Shown here: one piece after another, positions 37,220-45,718 of the stretch | Numbering within the stretch: the stretch's first letter is position 1 | Layout: each line of letters starts with the position of its first letter | Assembly: GCA_023511485.1 (NCBI GenBank) | Contig: JAIMBH010000006.1 | Location: forward strand, 22,206 to 86,205 | Reading direction: 5' to 3' | DNA: 64,000 bases | Origin: Bacillota bacterium | Lineage (GTDB): Bacteria > Actinomycetota > Aquicultoria > Aquicultorales > Aquicultoraceae | Position numbers and translations under genes: made by a program | Notes under the pieces: generated by a model | What the model saw: the letters and a program-made list of their open reading frames with translations, nothing else | Database searches by the model: none | What the model was told of the DNA's origin: nothing

Positions 37220-38305
37220 ATGCTTGAGCTAAGTGAGATCTTTGGAAAAAAGTTCAGCCGAAGGGATTTTCTAAAGTATAGCTCGACCATAGCTGTGTTA
37301 TTAGGGCTGTCGGAAGCTTATGTACCGCGAATTGCCGATGCTTTAGAAACAATCACATCAAAGAAGCAGCCGGTGATTTGGCTAAACGGTTCAGGTTGCA
37401 CCGGTTGCACAGTATCCTTCGCTAATAGCCGCTACCCCACGGTTTCTGAACTTGTTCTCGACACAATCTCGGTTAAATACAACGAAACACTTATGGCTGC
37501 AAGCGGGGAGGTAGCTGAGAAAGCCTTGGAAGATGCTGTTAACCAATTCAAAGGCAAGTATATCATGGTAGTAGAGGGGGCTATTCCCACGAAAGAAAAC
37601 GGCATCTACTGCAAGAGCGGAGGAAAGACTTTCCTGGAAACAGTGAAGATGGTTGCCAAGGGTGCGGCATACAATGTGGCCGTGGGGACTTGTGCATCTT
37701 TTGGTGGGATACCTGCAGCCCAGCCGAATCCCACTGGTTGTAAGGGACTAAAAGATGTTATCGGGGGTACGGTACTTAACATTCCTGGTTGCCCACCGCA
37801 TCCAGACTGGGTAGTAGGTTCTCTAGTTAATATCCTAATGTTCGGTAAAGTTCCTGCTTTAGATGAGCATGGCCGACCGGAGATGTTTTATGGGAAAGTC
37901 ATCCATGAAAATTGCCCGCGCCGCGGAGCGTACGAGCAGGGCAGCTTCGTCAAGAACTTCGGAGTTGCGCTTACTAATATTGAGGGCTGTATGGGAGCCA
38001 AGGGGTGTCGTGGCCCAATCGCTCACGCCGACTGTCCGCAACGTCTGTGGAACAGCGGCGTGAATTTTTGTATTGGGGCCAGTGCTCCCTGTGCTGGATG
38101 TACAGAACCCGATTTCCCCAGAATGTTACTCTTTGAACCTATTCCAGAGGTGACTAAACAGATTGAAGCAGGCAAAGAGGGAGCCGTCGGTACTTTTGGA
38201 GCCAGCCTTGGCGGAGCGGTAGCCGGAGCAGCTGTAGCTGCCGGAGCCATGTATCTGGCCCGCGAGAAGAACAGGCAAAGCTCAGAAGGCAAAAAGGAGG
38301 TGTAG
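37220..38305 (+). CDS. [NiFe(Se)] hydrogenase small subunit, Tat-exported
   Basis: 361 residues. A Tat signal FSRRDFLKYSS (Arg14-Arg15) leads an exported iron-sulfur subunit. Proximal-cluster ligands are Cys60 and Cys63 (GSGCTGCTVS), Cys158 and Cys191. The distal-cluster ligands are His229, Cys232, Cys257 and Cys263. The medial site has Cys272, Cys284, Cys291 and Cys294. Cys284 replaces the Pro that gives [3Fe-4S] in standard group 1 enzymes, so all three clusters are probably [4Fe-4S]. A C-terminal hydrophobic helix (about 326-346) anchors it in the membrane. GGGGAGG precedes ATG 37220. It forms an operon with the large subunit. Confidence 0.95.
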   Translation: MLELSEIFGKKFSRRDFLKYSSTIAVLLGLSEAYVPRIADALETITSKKQPVIWLNGSGCTGCTVSFANSRYPTVSELVLDTISVKYNETLMAASGEVAEKALEDAVNQFKGKYIMVVEGAIPTKENGIYCKSGGKTFLETVKMVAKGAAYNVAVGTCASFGGIPAAQPNPTGCKGLKDVIGGTVLNIPGCPPHPDWVVGSLVNILMFGKVPALDEHGRPEMFYGKVIHENCPRRGAYEQGSFVKNFGVALTNIEGCMGAKGCRGPIAHADCPQRLWNSGVNFCIGASAPCAGCTEPDFPRMLLFEPIPEVTKQIEAGKEGAVGTFGASLGGAVAGAAVAAGAMYLAREKNRQSSEGKKEV

Positions 38306-38308
38306 TAA

Positions 38309-39856
38309 ATGGCGCAGAAAGTCGTTATTGACCCTATTAATAGAATAGAGGGGCATTTAAGCATCGAAGTAGATATCGACGGCGGGAAGGTAGTCGATGC
38401 CCGTGCATCAGGAACAATGTGGCGCGGCTTTGAGGTTATCTTAAGGGGAAGAGACCCGAGGGATGCCGCGGTTATTACCCAGCGTATCTGTGGTGTTTGT
38501 CCGGCAGAGCATGCGCATGCATCAACACAGAATCTTGATGCCGCATTTGGAGCGGAGGTGCCGGATAACGGGCGTATCATCCGCAACCTGGTGTGTGGTG
38601 CAAACTTTATCGCGTCCCACATTCTCCATTTCTATCACCTGTCTGCGCTCGATTATCTGGACATAATGGCCGTAGCCAGCTACACCGGAAATGATCCAGC
38701 TTTGCTGCAGCTCAAAGACAAAATTGTTGCACTTGTAAAAGCAGGCGATACCTCACCGCTAACACCACGATACGAGCCTGACGAATTTAGCGTGAACGAT
38801 CCGGAGATAGTGACATCGGCCGTACACCATTACTTACAGGCCCTGGATATGCGTAGAAAAGCGCAAGAGATGCTGGCTATCTTCGGGGGCAAAATGCCGC
38901 ATCACGTGTCTTTTGTTGCGGGCGGGGTAACCGTTCAGCCAACTGCAGATAGCATCGCGGCATTTCGCAGCCGATTGTTAGAGTTGATCGACTTTATTAA
39001 CAATGTTTACCTCCAGGATGTCCTGACTCTGGGTACAGGACCGCTAAAGCCGATACACGACGCAAAGATAGGTTTCGGTCCTGGTAACTTCCTTGCGTTT
39101 GGCATGTTTGACCTTGGAAAGTCGGGAGATTACAAAAACCGGTTCCTTAAATCAGGGGCGATATTTGGTGGCAACATCAGTAAGGTAAACCCGCTTGACC
39201 CATCTAAAATCGAAGAGCAGGTAAAGTATTCCTGGTATGACGATAGCAACACCGGTAAGCATCCAAGTGAGGTTCAGACAAATCCAAGCCCAAACAAAGA
39301 AGGTGCCTACTCGTGGGTTAAGGCCATGAGATATGATGGAAAACCAATGGAAGTAGGACCTTTGGCCAGGATGTTGGTAACTCAGGATAAGGGATTTATG
39401 GATTTGGTATCCAAAATAGGGGCCTGGCCGTCGGCAGTGGCCCGCCACGCGGCACGTGCCTACGAGTGCAAGATGGTAGCAGAGGGCATGATGAGCTGGC
39501 TTGAACAATTGAAACCGGGCCAACCGGTATGCGATGAAAAGCCTGTTCCCCAGTCAGGCGAAGGCATGGGTTTAGTTGAGGCGGCTAGAGGTGTACTGGG
39601 TCACTTTATGGAAATTGAAAACGGCAAGATCAAGCGTTACCAGTGCACACCGCCAACCAACTGGAATGCGGCGCCAATGGATGATAAGGGTGTAAAAGGT
39701 CCGATTGAGCAGGCCCTAATTGGAACGCCTGTGCCTGATCCAAAGAACCCTCTCAACGTTGTAAGGGTTGTCCGATCATATGACCCGTGAATGGGCTGTG
39801 CGATACATCTGATTCGGTCTGAATCAGACGAAGTCATGAAGTTCAGGGTCATATAG
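38309..39856 (+). CDS. [NiFeSe] hydrogenase large subunit, selenoprotein read through UGA at 39788
   Basis: 515 residues when the in-frame TGA (39788-39790) is read as selenocysteine. L1 is RICGVCPAEHAHAS, with Cys61 and Cys64. After Sec494 the frame gives M-G-C-A-I-H, so L2 is D-P-U-x-x-C-x-x-H (Sec494, Cys497, His500). Then comes a 15-residue tail to TAG 39854-39856, the normal length for a peptide removed after His by the protease encoded next. Stopping at 39790 would remove two of four Ni ligands from an otherwise intact enzyme. A SECIS-like hairpin lies at 39808-39828. The enzyme oxidises or produces H2 on the outer face of the membrane. AAAGGAGG precedes the ATG. Confidence 0.93.
39808..39828 (+). 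promoter_or_regulatory. SECIS-like element directing selenocysteine insertion
   Basis: TCTGATTC (39808-39815) and GAATCAGA (39821-39828) form a perfect 8-bp stem with apical loop GGTCT (39816-39820). The loop begins 25 nt after the UGA. This distance and the G-rich loop fit bacterial SECIS rules, and GGUCU is the apical loop core of the E. coli fdhF SECIS. It lies inside the coding sequence, as in other bacteria. Confidence 0.87.
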
Positions 39857-39884
39857 AATTTGCGGGTAAAAGATAAGGTGGGTT

Positions 39885-40397
39885 ATGGCTGATAATGGAA
39901 GGAATGAAGTTCTAGTTCTAGGCGTTGGCAATATTTTGCTTAAAGACGAGGGCATTGGAGTGCATGTGGTAAAAGCCATGCAGGACGTGCAATTGCCCGA
40001 TAGCGTTACGCTGTTTGATGGAGGAGCTGGAGGGATTGACCTTCTTGAGCAAATAGAAAGGGCCGACCGCCTCATCATAATCGACGCCATCGATGCTGGA
40101 GACGAGCCGGGTACCGTATTTCGGTTTAAACCCGATGAAGTCAAAGCGTTATTGGATGAGCATAAAACATCTCTACATCAAGTCGATCTCTACGACACGT
40201 TGAAACTTGCCAAATTCATCGGTTGCTATCCAGAAACGGTTATTATTGGAATACAGCCAAAAGAGATCGCCTGGGGAACTGAACCAACTCCTGACATATC
40301 TGCTCAGATACCTCGAGTAATCGACCTTGTAACCCGTGAAATACTAGCCATAAAGGGTGAACCTTACTGTGGAGGGAGTGATAAGCAATGGGTATAA
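39885..40397 (+). CDS. Hydrogenase maturation endopeptidase (HyaD/HybD family)
   Basis: 170 residues. It removes the C-terminal peptide of the large subunit after Ni insertion. The Ni-sensing residues are the Glu in LLKDEGIGVHVV, the Asp in IIDAIDAGDEPG and the His in SLHQVDLYDTL. The N-terminus VLVLGVGNILLKDEG is typical of the fold. It must here recognise a Sec-containing substrate. It overlaps the next gene by 10 bases. Confidence 0.95.
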   Translation: MADNGRNEVLVLGVGNILLKDEGIGVHVVKAMQDVQLPDSVTLFDGGAGGIDLLEQIERADRLIIIDAIDAGDEPGTVFRFKPDEVKALLDEHKTSLHQVDLYDTLKLAKFIGCYPETVIIGIQPKEIAWGTEPTPDISAQIPRVIDLVTREILAIKGEPYCGGSDKQWV

Positions 40398-41260
40398 GCC
40401 GGAGAGACTTCATTAAAATTTCCGGTTTAACGGCTGCCGGTATTGCGGCGGGCGGTTTAAATGCAAGCACTCCTGCCCTGGCAGAAACAAGGGGGATTTC
40501 GGGCGTCGCAGAAAAAGCTCTGCTTAACGATCCCTCGAAATGTATCGGTTGTTTAAGCTGTGCAATTGCCTGCAAGAAATCCAACGGTTTGCCAAATGTT
40601 TATAAGTATTCATCATTTACCGACGGCAGTACTTGGACCACCGTCAAACTCAAGAACAGCAGCTTGCAGGGGCAACCAGCTAAATACAACCTAAAAGTTC
40701 AGTGCATGCATTGCAGCAAACCAAGTTGCGCCGCCGTATGTCCGACAGGAGCTATCTATAGGCGAGACGATGGAATTGTCGTTATCGATCAGGAAACATG
40801 CGTTGGATGCAAGTATTGCGTTCAGGCGTGCCCTTTCAATGTGCCGGGGGTAAGTTCTCAAACAGGCACATCGCGAAAGTGTACGCTTTGTGAAAATCGT
40901 TTAAGGGAAGGAAAAATCACTGCTTGCGCAGAAGCCTGCCCATTAGGAGCGATACAGTTTGGTGACCGCGAGGTCCTGCTAACCAAAGCGGAGGCACGCG
41001 TAAATGAGTTAAAGTCAAGCGGTTATACAAACGCGGCTGTGTTTGGCAAGCATGAACTGGGCGGTCTAAAAGTTCTCTACATTTTGCCCGACACTCCAGA
41101 GACCGTTGGGTTGCCGGCAAATCCCAGACTGGCTACCAGCGATTCGCTTTTGAAGTGGGCCGCAGGATTGGCGATGGCCGGTTATTTGGCTGCGTTTCCG
41201 CTGAGAAAGTTATTCCAAGATGAAGGTGACAAGACCGAAAACGCCATGAGGAAGGGGTGA
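40388..41260 (+). CDS. HybA-like periplasmic ferredoxin subunit, Tat-exported
   Basis: 290 residues. A Tat signal MGISRRDFIKIS is followed by four [4Fe-4S] Cys groups (CIGCLSCAIACK; CMHCSKPSCAAVCP; CVGCKYCVQACPF; CTLCENR...CAEACP). A C-terminal hydrophobic segment (LLKWAAGLAMAGYLAAFP) follows, as in HybA. It passes electrons between the hydrogenase small subunit and the NrfD-type membrane protein next to it. Confidence 0.93.
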   Translation: MGISRRDFIKISGLTAAGIAAGGLNASTPALAETRGISGVAEKALLNDPSKCIGCLSCAIACKKSNGLPNVYKYSSFTDGSTWTTVKLKNSSLQGQPAKYNLKVQCMHCSKPSCAAVCPTGAIYRRDDGIVVIDQETCVGCKYCVQACPFNVPGVSSQTGTSRKCTLCENRLREGKITACAEACPLGAIQFGDREVLLTKAEARVNELKSSGYTNAAVFGKHELGGLKVLYILPDTPETVGLPANPRLATSDSLLKWAAGLAMAGYLAAFPLRKLFQDEGDKTENAMRKG

Positions 41261-41266
41261 GGTAAA

Positions 41267-42184
41267 GTGTCTGAGGAGCTGAGATGGGGATTCCCGATAG
41301 CCCTGTACCTATTCGTTGGCGGAATGAGTGCCGCTGCCTATTATGTAGGTGTCTTTGCTGATTTAATTGGTAAAGATAGATACAAAGAGGTTGCCAGGAT
41401 AGGGTCATATATAGTTCTTATCCCGATAATCATCGGATTGCTGATGCTGGTTGTTGACCTGGGCAGGCCTCTAAGGTTTTGGCACTTGATGCTGCAACTT
41501 GGTCCGGTCAACACGGGGATAATAATCAGACCGGGTTCAGTAATGTCGCTCGGCACATGGTTTCTGGTTGCATTTTCAGCAGTTTGCGGCGTAGCCTATC
41601 CGTTGATGTGGCTGGCGAAAGAAAGGTTCGCAAGTAACATTCCAGTGTTATCCGCATTAGCAGAAAAAGATGACATTCGACGGGCGGTCGGGGTGCTAGG
41701 ATTACCCATTGCATTCCTGGTTGCAATCTATACAGGCGTGCTCTTAGCGGTATCATCAAGGCCGATCTGGGCAGATACCGTGCTATTGCCAGTATTGTTT
41801 GTGATATCTGCAACATCAACCGGGATAGCGGCAATAATTCTGCTATTAAGCCTGAGTAAAAGTGGTGCGCACCATGAGGTGCGCCGCCTTGAAAAGGGCG
41901 ATAATTTCATGATTAAATTAGAGCTCGTATTTGTGGCTATACTGGCTATAGCGCTGTTTATATCGCCACGGGCTATAGGGGCAATTAAAAACGTAATGGT
42001 CGGCGATTTTGCTGTATTTTTCTGGCTTGGTTTTATAGCCGCAGGTTTGTTAATACCTTTTAATATACAGAGGTTTGGCCTGCAAAATAGCAGCCTTAGC
42101 ACAAAAGGCCTCGCAGTTACATCGTCTGTACTGGTTCTATTAGGAGGGTTTTTCTTAAGGTTTATAGTCTTAATAGCGGCATAA
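41267..42184 (+). CDS. NrfD/HybB-type quinone-reactive membrane subunit
   Basis: 305 residues with about eight to nine membrane helices. The first is GFPIALYLFVGGMSAAAYYVG, and RPLRFWHLML follows, typical of the NrfD family. It exchanges electrons with quinone, completing an H2:quinone module like E. coli hydrogenase-2 (HybOABC). GTG 41267 follows a GAGG-like site. It is the last gene of the hydrogenase operon. Confidence 0.93.
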   Translation: MSEELRWGFPIALYLFVGGMSAAAYYVGVFADLIGKDRYKEVARIGSYIVLIPIIIGLLMLVVDLGRPLRFWHLMLQLGPVNTGIIIRPGSVMSLGTWFLVAFSAVCGVAYPLMWLAKERFASNIPVLSALAEKDDIRRAVGVLGLPIAFLVAIYTGVLLAVSSRPIWADTVLLPVLFVISATSTGIAAIILLLSLSKSGAHHEVRRLEKGDNFMIKLELVFVAILAIALFISPRAIGAIKNVMVGDFAVFFWLGFIAAGLLIPFNIQRFGLQNSSLSTKGLAVTSSVLVLLGGFFLRFIVLIAA

Positions 42185-42284
42185 AGCAGCAGTACAAGAT
42201 TAGGGCTCGTCTTCTGCAAGCCAAAATTGTGATGCAAAAAGCGGTGTAGTGGATCGGGCTATGCCGCAGGAGGCTATAAAATGT

Positions 42285-42313
42285 TTGACATTGTAACATA
42301 AACTTAATATAAT
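42285..42313 (+). promoter_or_regulatory. Consensus sigma-70 promoter for the glutamate synthase operon
   Basis: TTGACA at 42285-42290, exactly 17 bp, then TATAAT at 42308-42313: a perfect match in both hexamers. The spacer contains TGTAACAT (42292-42299), the same 8-mer that occurs twice before glnA, so a GlnR-type regulator may act here. Such a strong promoter suggests control at the downstream attenuator. Confidence 0.9.
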
Positions 42314-42319
42314 TAGGGC

Positions 42320-42394
42320 ACATAGTGCACTAAATGCACAAAGTTTATCTTTGGCAATGGCGCCAACGGACCAAGTGGTCGTTGGCGTTTTTTT
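42320..42394 (+). promoter_or_regulatory. Attenuator-like leader with competing hairpins
   Basis: An intrinsic terminator (CGCCAAC 42361-42367 with GTTGGCG 42381-42387, inner GACC/GGTC, then T7) follows the promoter by about 50 nt. A competing hairpin TTGGC (42351-42355), loop AATGGC, GCCAA (42362-42366) shares its 3' arm with the terminator 5' arm. A third hairpin, GTGCA/TGCAC with a CTAAA loop, lies at 42325-42339. The hexaloop with A1 and G4 matches what ANTAR proteins bind, but the first loop is five, not six, bases. The rest of 42185-42517 shows nothing else. Confidence 0.7.
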
Positions 42395-42517
42395 ATCGAC
42401 CGAGGTTGAACGGTGAATCGGTTAATAGGTGAACTGGAAGTTATCTTCCTTTGTTGGAGAATAAGACTCGGCTTCTGGTTACCGGATTCTGATTCCTACT
42501 AGTTGGAGGTGCTGGTT

Positions 42518-43657
42518 TTGGAAGGTCGAATACATCGCAGGAATATATCAGGATGTGGTTTGGCTGGCATGATGAGCGAAGAAGGAAGACTTATGAGTGG
42601 CGAAGGCATCATCCGCGCAATGGAAATCCTGCATGATCGCTCAAACGGCCTTGGCGGAGGATTTGCTGCATACGGAATCTATCCGCATAAAAAGGACTAC
42701 TATGCCTTACATATCATGTACGACGACATTAGAGCTAAAGAAGAAACGGATATGCTGCTTGATGAGCGGTTCGATATCGATAGCGAAGAAGTCATCCCGA
42801 CACGAAAGATCGATTCTATCCCAAGAGGTCCGCTACTCTGGAGATACTTTGTAAAGCCAAAGGCGGATTTTGAGGACTGCGGTTTGTGTGAAGAGGATTA
42901 CGTCATCGATGCTGTAATGACAGTGAACTCGGTCGTGGCAGGAGCCTTTATATTCTCATCCGGCAAAAACATGGGAGCGTTTAAGGCAGTAGGCTACCCA
43001 GAGGACGTAGGAAGGTTCTACCGTTTGGATGAGTATGAGGGATACACCTGGATAGGACATGGGAGATTTCCCACGAATACGCCTGGCTGGTGGGGCGGTG
43101 CACATCCGTTTACTATTCTTGACTGGGCAATCGTCCACAACGGCGAAATATCATCCTACGGAATCAACAAACGCTATCTTGAGATGTTTGGATATAAGTG
43201 CACGATGCTTACTGATACCGAGGTAGTAGCCTATCTATTTGATCTCATGTTAAGAAGGCATAAGCTACCGCTTGAGATGGCATGTAAAGCTCTTGCTGCT
43301 CCATTCTGGACAGATATTGATCGCATGCGTGAGAAGGGTGAGTCGAAGGGTGACGTCTACCGGGCCCTCAGGATGGTTTATGGCGGCGGTCTGCTAAACG
43401 GTCCGTTTGCCATTATCCTCGGACATGCAAACGGCATGGTTGGGCTTAGCGATCGCGTGAAATTGCGCCCGCTGACTGCAGCGAGAAAAGATGACATGCT
43501 CTATATCGCAAGCGAAGAAGCAGCAATTCGTGAGGTCTCACCAGAACTTGATATAGTATGGAATCCAAAAGCTGGTGAGCCTGTAGTCGGTGAGTTAAAA
43601 AATCCGGCAAAAAAAGATAGCAATAAAGCTATAGAACTGGAAGGAACGGTGGCTTAA
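42518..43657 (+). CDS. Glutamate synthase, glutamine amidotransferase (class II) subunit
   Basis: 379 residues. It hydrolyses glutamine for glutamate synthase. A 12-residue propeptide precedes the nucleophile Cys in ISGCGLAGMMSEEG, so processing to an N-terminal Cys is expected. Other glutaminase motifs are GHGRFPTNTPGWWGGAHPF and VHNGEISSYG. TTG 42518 is chosen because GGAGGT (42505-42510) lies 7 bases upstream; TTG 42503 overlaps that site. It is the first of a set of split glutamate synthase genes. Confidence 0.88.
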   Translation: MEGRIHRRNISGCGLAGMMSEEGRLMSGEGIIRAMEILHDRSNGLGGGFAAYGIYPHKKDYYALHIMYDDIRAKEETDMLLDERFDIDSEEVIPTRKIDSIPRGPLLWRYFVKPKADFEDCGLCEEDYVIDAVMTVNSVVAGAFIFSSGKNMGAFKAVGYPEDVGRFYRLDEYEGYTWIGHGRFPTNTPGWWGGAHPFTILDWAIVHNGEISSYGINKRYLEMFGYKCTMLTDTEVVAYLFDLMLRRHKLPLEMACKALAAPFWTDIDRMREKGESKGDVYRALRMVYGGGLLNGPFAIILGHANGMVGLSDRVKLRPLTAARKDDMLYIASEEAAIREVSPELDIVWNPKAGEPVVGELKNPAKKDSNKAIELEGTVA

Positions 43658-45175
43658 ATGAAGACATACCAGCTACCTGAGGTAAAAATAGAGCGGGACG
43701 AGGACAGGTGCATAAACTGCGGTGTTTGTGTGCGCCAGTGTGCATTTGAGGCACATAAATTTGACGAAGATGGCGAGGTATATAGCATAGACGAAAAATG
43801 TGTTGCCTGCCAGCGATGCGTTAGCCTGTGTCCAACGAATGCGCTCTACATCAAGGAAAACAACCCCTACGTAAAGGATAATGCTAACTGGACGGCCGAA
43901 ACCCAGAAGTATATCTGGAAGCAGGCCGAGACCGGCGGCGTTCTTTTGACCGGTATGGGCAACCCCAAACCGTATCCAATTTATTGGGACCATATACTTC
44001 TAAATGCAAGTCAGGTTACAAATCCATCTATCGACCCCCTTCGCGAGCCGATGGAGCTTCGTACCTTCTTGGGGAGTAAACCAGATTTTATCGAGATTGA
44101 TATAGTCGACGGCGAGCCGATCCTGAAAACGAGGCTTGCACCACAACTTGAGATGAAGACACCGATCATGTTCTCAGCAATGTCGTACGGTGCGATCAGC
44201 TACAACGCCTGCGAAGCGCTGGCGCGTGCAGCAACCGAGCTTGGGACCTATTGGAACACAGGAGAGGGCGGACTTCACAGGAAGCTGTATAAATACAGCC
44301 CTCATACCATCGTGCAGGTCGCATCAGGCAGGTTCGGTGTACATAGCGAGTATCTTGATACTGCAGCGGCTATTGAAATTAAGATAGGTCAGGGAGCTAA
44401 GCCAGGTATCGGCGGTCACCTGCCGGGTGAGAAAGTTGGCCCGGCGGTAAGCGAGACCAGGATGATCCCGATCGGCTCGGACGCCCTCTCGCCGGCGCCG
44501 CACCACGATATCTACTCAATCGAGGACCTGAGCCAGTTGATCTATAGCCTGAAAGAGGCTACTGAATATACGAAACCGGTATCGGTCAAAATATCGGCAG
44601 TTCATAATGTTGCGGCAATCGCAAGCGGTATCGCCAGAGCCGGGGCCGATATTATTGCAATCGACGGATTCCGCGGCGGCACAGGCGCCGCGCCGACAAT
44701 GATTCGGGACAACGTCGGCATTCCAATTGAACTTGCAATTGCAGCGGTAGATACCCGCCTGCGAGACGAGGGAATTCGTAATAAAGCGTCGGTCGTGGCG
44801 GCGGGCGGCTTTAGAAACAGTGCCGATGTCATCAAAGCAATAGGTCTTGGTGCAGATGCTGTCTATCTTGGCACTGCAGCACTTGTTGCCATGGGGTGCC
44901 ATGTTTGCCAGAAATGCTACACTGGCAAGTGCAATTGGGGTATTGCAACTCAGAATCCGTACCTTGAGAAGAGACTCAACCCTGATATTGCGGCTGAGCG
45001 GCTCTATAATCTGGTACGCGGCTGGTCGCATGAGATATCTGAGATGCTTGGTGGCATGGGCTTGAATGCGATCGAGTCGCTGCGCGGAAACAGACTGCAT
45101 TTAAGAGCGGTTGGCCTGCACAAGGAAGAAATGGATATTCTTGGCCTGCAGGTGGCTGGATCGCCGATGGCCTAA
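43658..45175 (+). CDS. Glutamate synthase, FMN-binding catalytic subunit with two [4Fe-4S] sites
   Basis: 505 residues. An N-terminal ferredoxin domain (CINCGVCVRQCAFEA and CVACQRCVSLCPTN) precedes the FMN barrel (about 80-500). That barrel has FSAMSYGAISYNACEAL, GEGGLHRKLY, KPGIGGHLPGEKV and IDGFRGGTGAAPTMIRDN. The [3Fe-4S]-type Cys run CHVCQKCYTGKCNWGIATQ is also present. It makes glutamate from 2-oxoglutarate and the ammonia supplied by the previous subunit. This is the archaeal/anaerobe form, in which GltB is split into three genes. Confidence 0.93.
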   Translation: MKTYQLPEVKIERDEDRCINCGVCVRQCAFEAHKFDEDGEVYSIDEKCVACQRCVSLCPTNALYIKENNPYVKDNANWTAETQKYIWKQAETGGVLLTGMGNPKPYPIYWDHILLNASQVTNPSIDPLREPMELRTFLGSKPDFIEIDIVDGEPILKTRLAPQLEMKTPIMFSAMSYGAISYNACEALARAATELGTYWNTGEGGLHRKLYKYSPHTIVQVASGRFGVHSEYLDTAAAIEIKIGQGAKPGIGGHLPGEKVGPAVSETRMIPIGSDALSPAPHHDIYSIEDLSQLIYSLKEATEYTKPVSVKISAVHNVAAIASGIARAGADIIAIDGFRGGTGAAPTMIRDNVGIPIELAIAAVDTRLRDEGIRNKASVVAAGGFRNSADVIKAIGLGADAVYLGTAALVAMGCHVCQKCYTGKCNWGIATQNPYLEKRLNPDIAAERLYNLVRGWSHEISEMLGGMGLNAIESLRGNRLHLRAVGLHKEEMDILGLQVAGSPMA

Positions 45176-45274
45176 GCAAAGGCAAGCATTGTACAAAATT
45201 ATTATTTTCCTTCCACAGAGGAGATTTGGTAGGGGAATAAGACCCCAAGGGTTATAAGTTAACTCGGAGGAATT

Positions 45275-45709
45275 ATGAAGAGGATATACGCTAAAGAAGA
45301 GGTTTGTATCGGGTGCAGGTTGTGTGAGATATGGTGTCGCACAGAGCACTCCCGGTCAAAGAATATAATCAAGGCGCATAAAAGCGAGGATCCAAAACCC
45401 GTATCCAGGGTACTTGTCGAGGAAATAATGCCGGTCTCTTTTGCCATCCAGTGCCGTCACTGCGATGAACCTGAGTGTGTTGAATCCTGCATTACCGGCG
45501 CACTGACTAAGCAGGATGATGGCAAGGTTGTCTATAACGAGGAAAAATGCGTCGGCTGCTGGACATGTGTTCTTGTATGTCCGTATGGGGCGCCACAGAG
45601 AGACCTGGCACGCAAGAAAATCGCTAAATGCGACCTTTGCCCAGATCGCGATACGCCGGCCTGCGTTGAGATGTGTCCAAACGAGGCTCTGGTTTATGAG
45701 GAGAGGTAG
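45275..45709 (+). CDS. Four-cluster ferredoxin of the glutamate synthase operon
   Basis: 144 residues with four Cys groups: CIGCRLCEIWC, CRHCDEPECVESC, CVGCWTCVLVCPYG, and CDLCPDRDTPACVEMCP. The pattern is that of HycB/DmsB-like electron-transfer subunits. It probably links the FAD protein encoded next to the FMN subunit. AACTCGGAGG precedes the ATG. It lies 99 bases after the FMN subunit gene. Confidence 0.9.
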   Translation: MKRIYAKEEVCIGCRLCEIWCRTEHSRSKNIIKAHKSEDPKPVSRVLVEEIMPVSFAIQCRHCDEPECVESCITGALTKQDDGKVVYNEEKCVGCWTCVLVCPYGAPQRDLARKKIAKCDLCPDRDTPACVEMCPNEALVYEER

Positions 45710-45718
45710 GGAGATAAG

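Noticed and set aside
38309..39790. Large subunit as a complete 493-residue protein ending at TGA
   Set aside because: It would lack the second Ni-binding motif, which every [NiFe] large subunit needs, while the frame beyond the TGA supplies it and a SECIS-like hairpin is present.
34673..41260. UGA read as a sense codon genome-wide (alternative genetic code)
   Set aside because: TGA is the ordinary stop of hypC, hypD and the HybA-like gene nearby, and Trp is encoded by TGG throughout.
42320..42394. Known glutamine riboswitch (glnA or downstream-peptide motif)
   Set aside because: The conserved core of those motifs is not visible; only the competing hairpins and terminator are supported.
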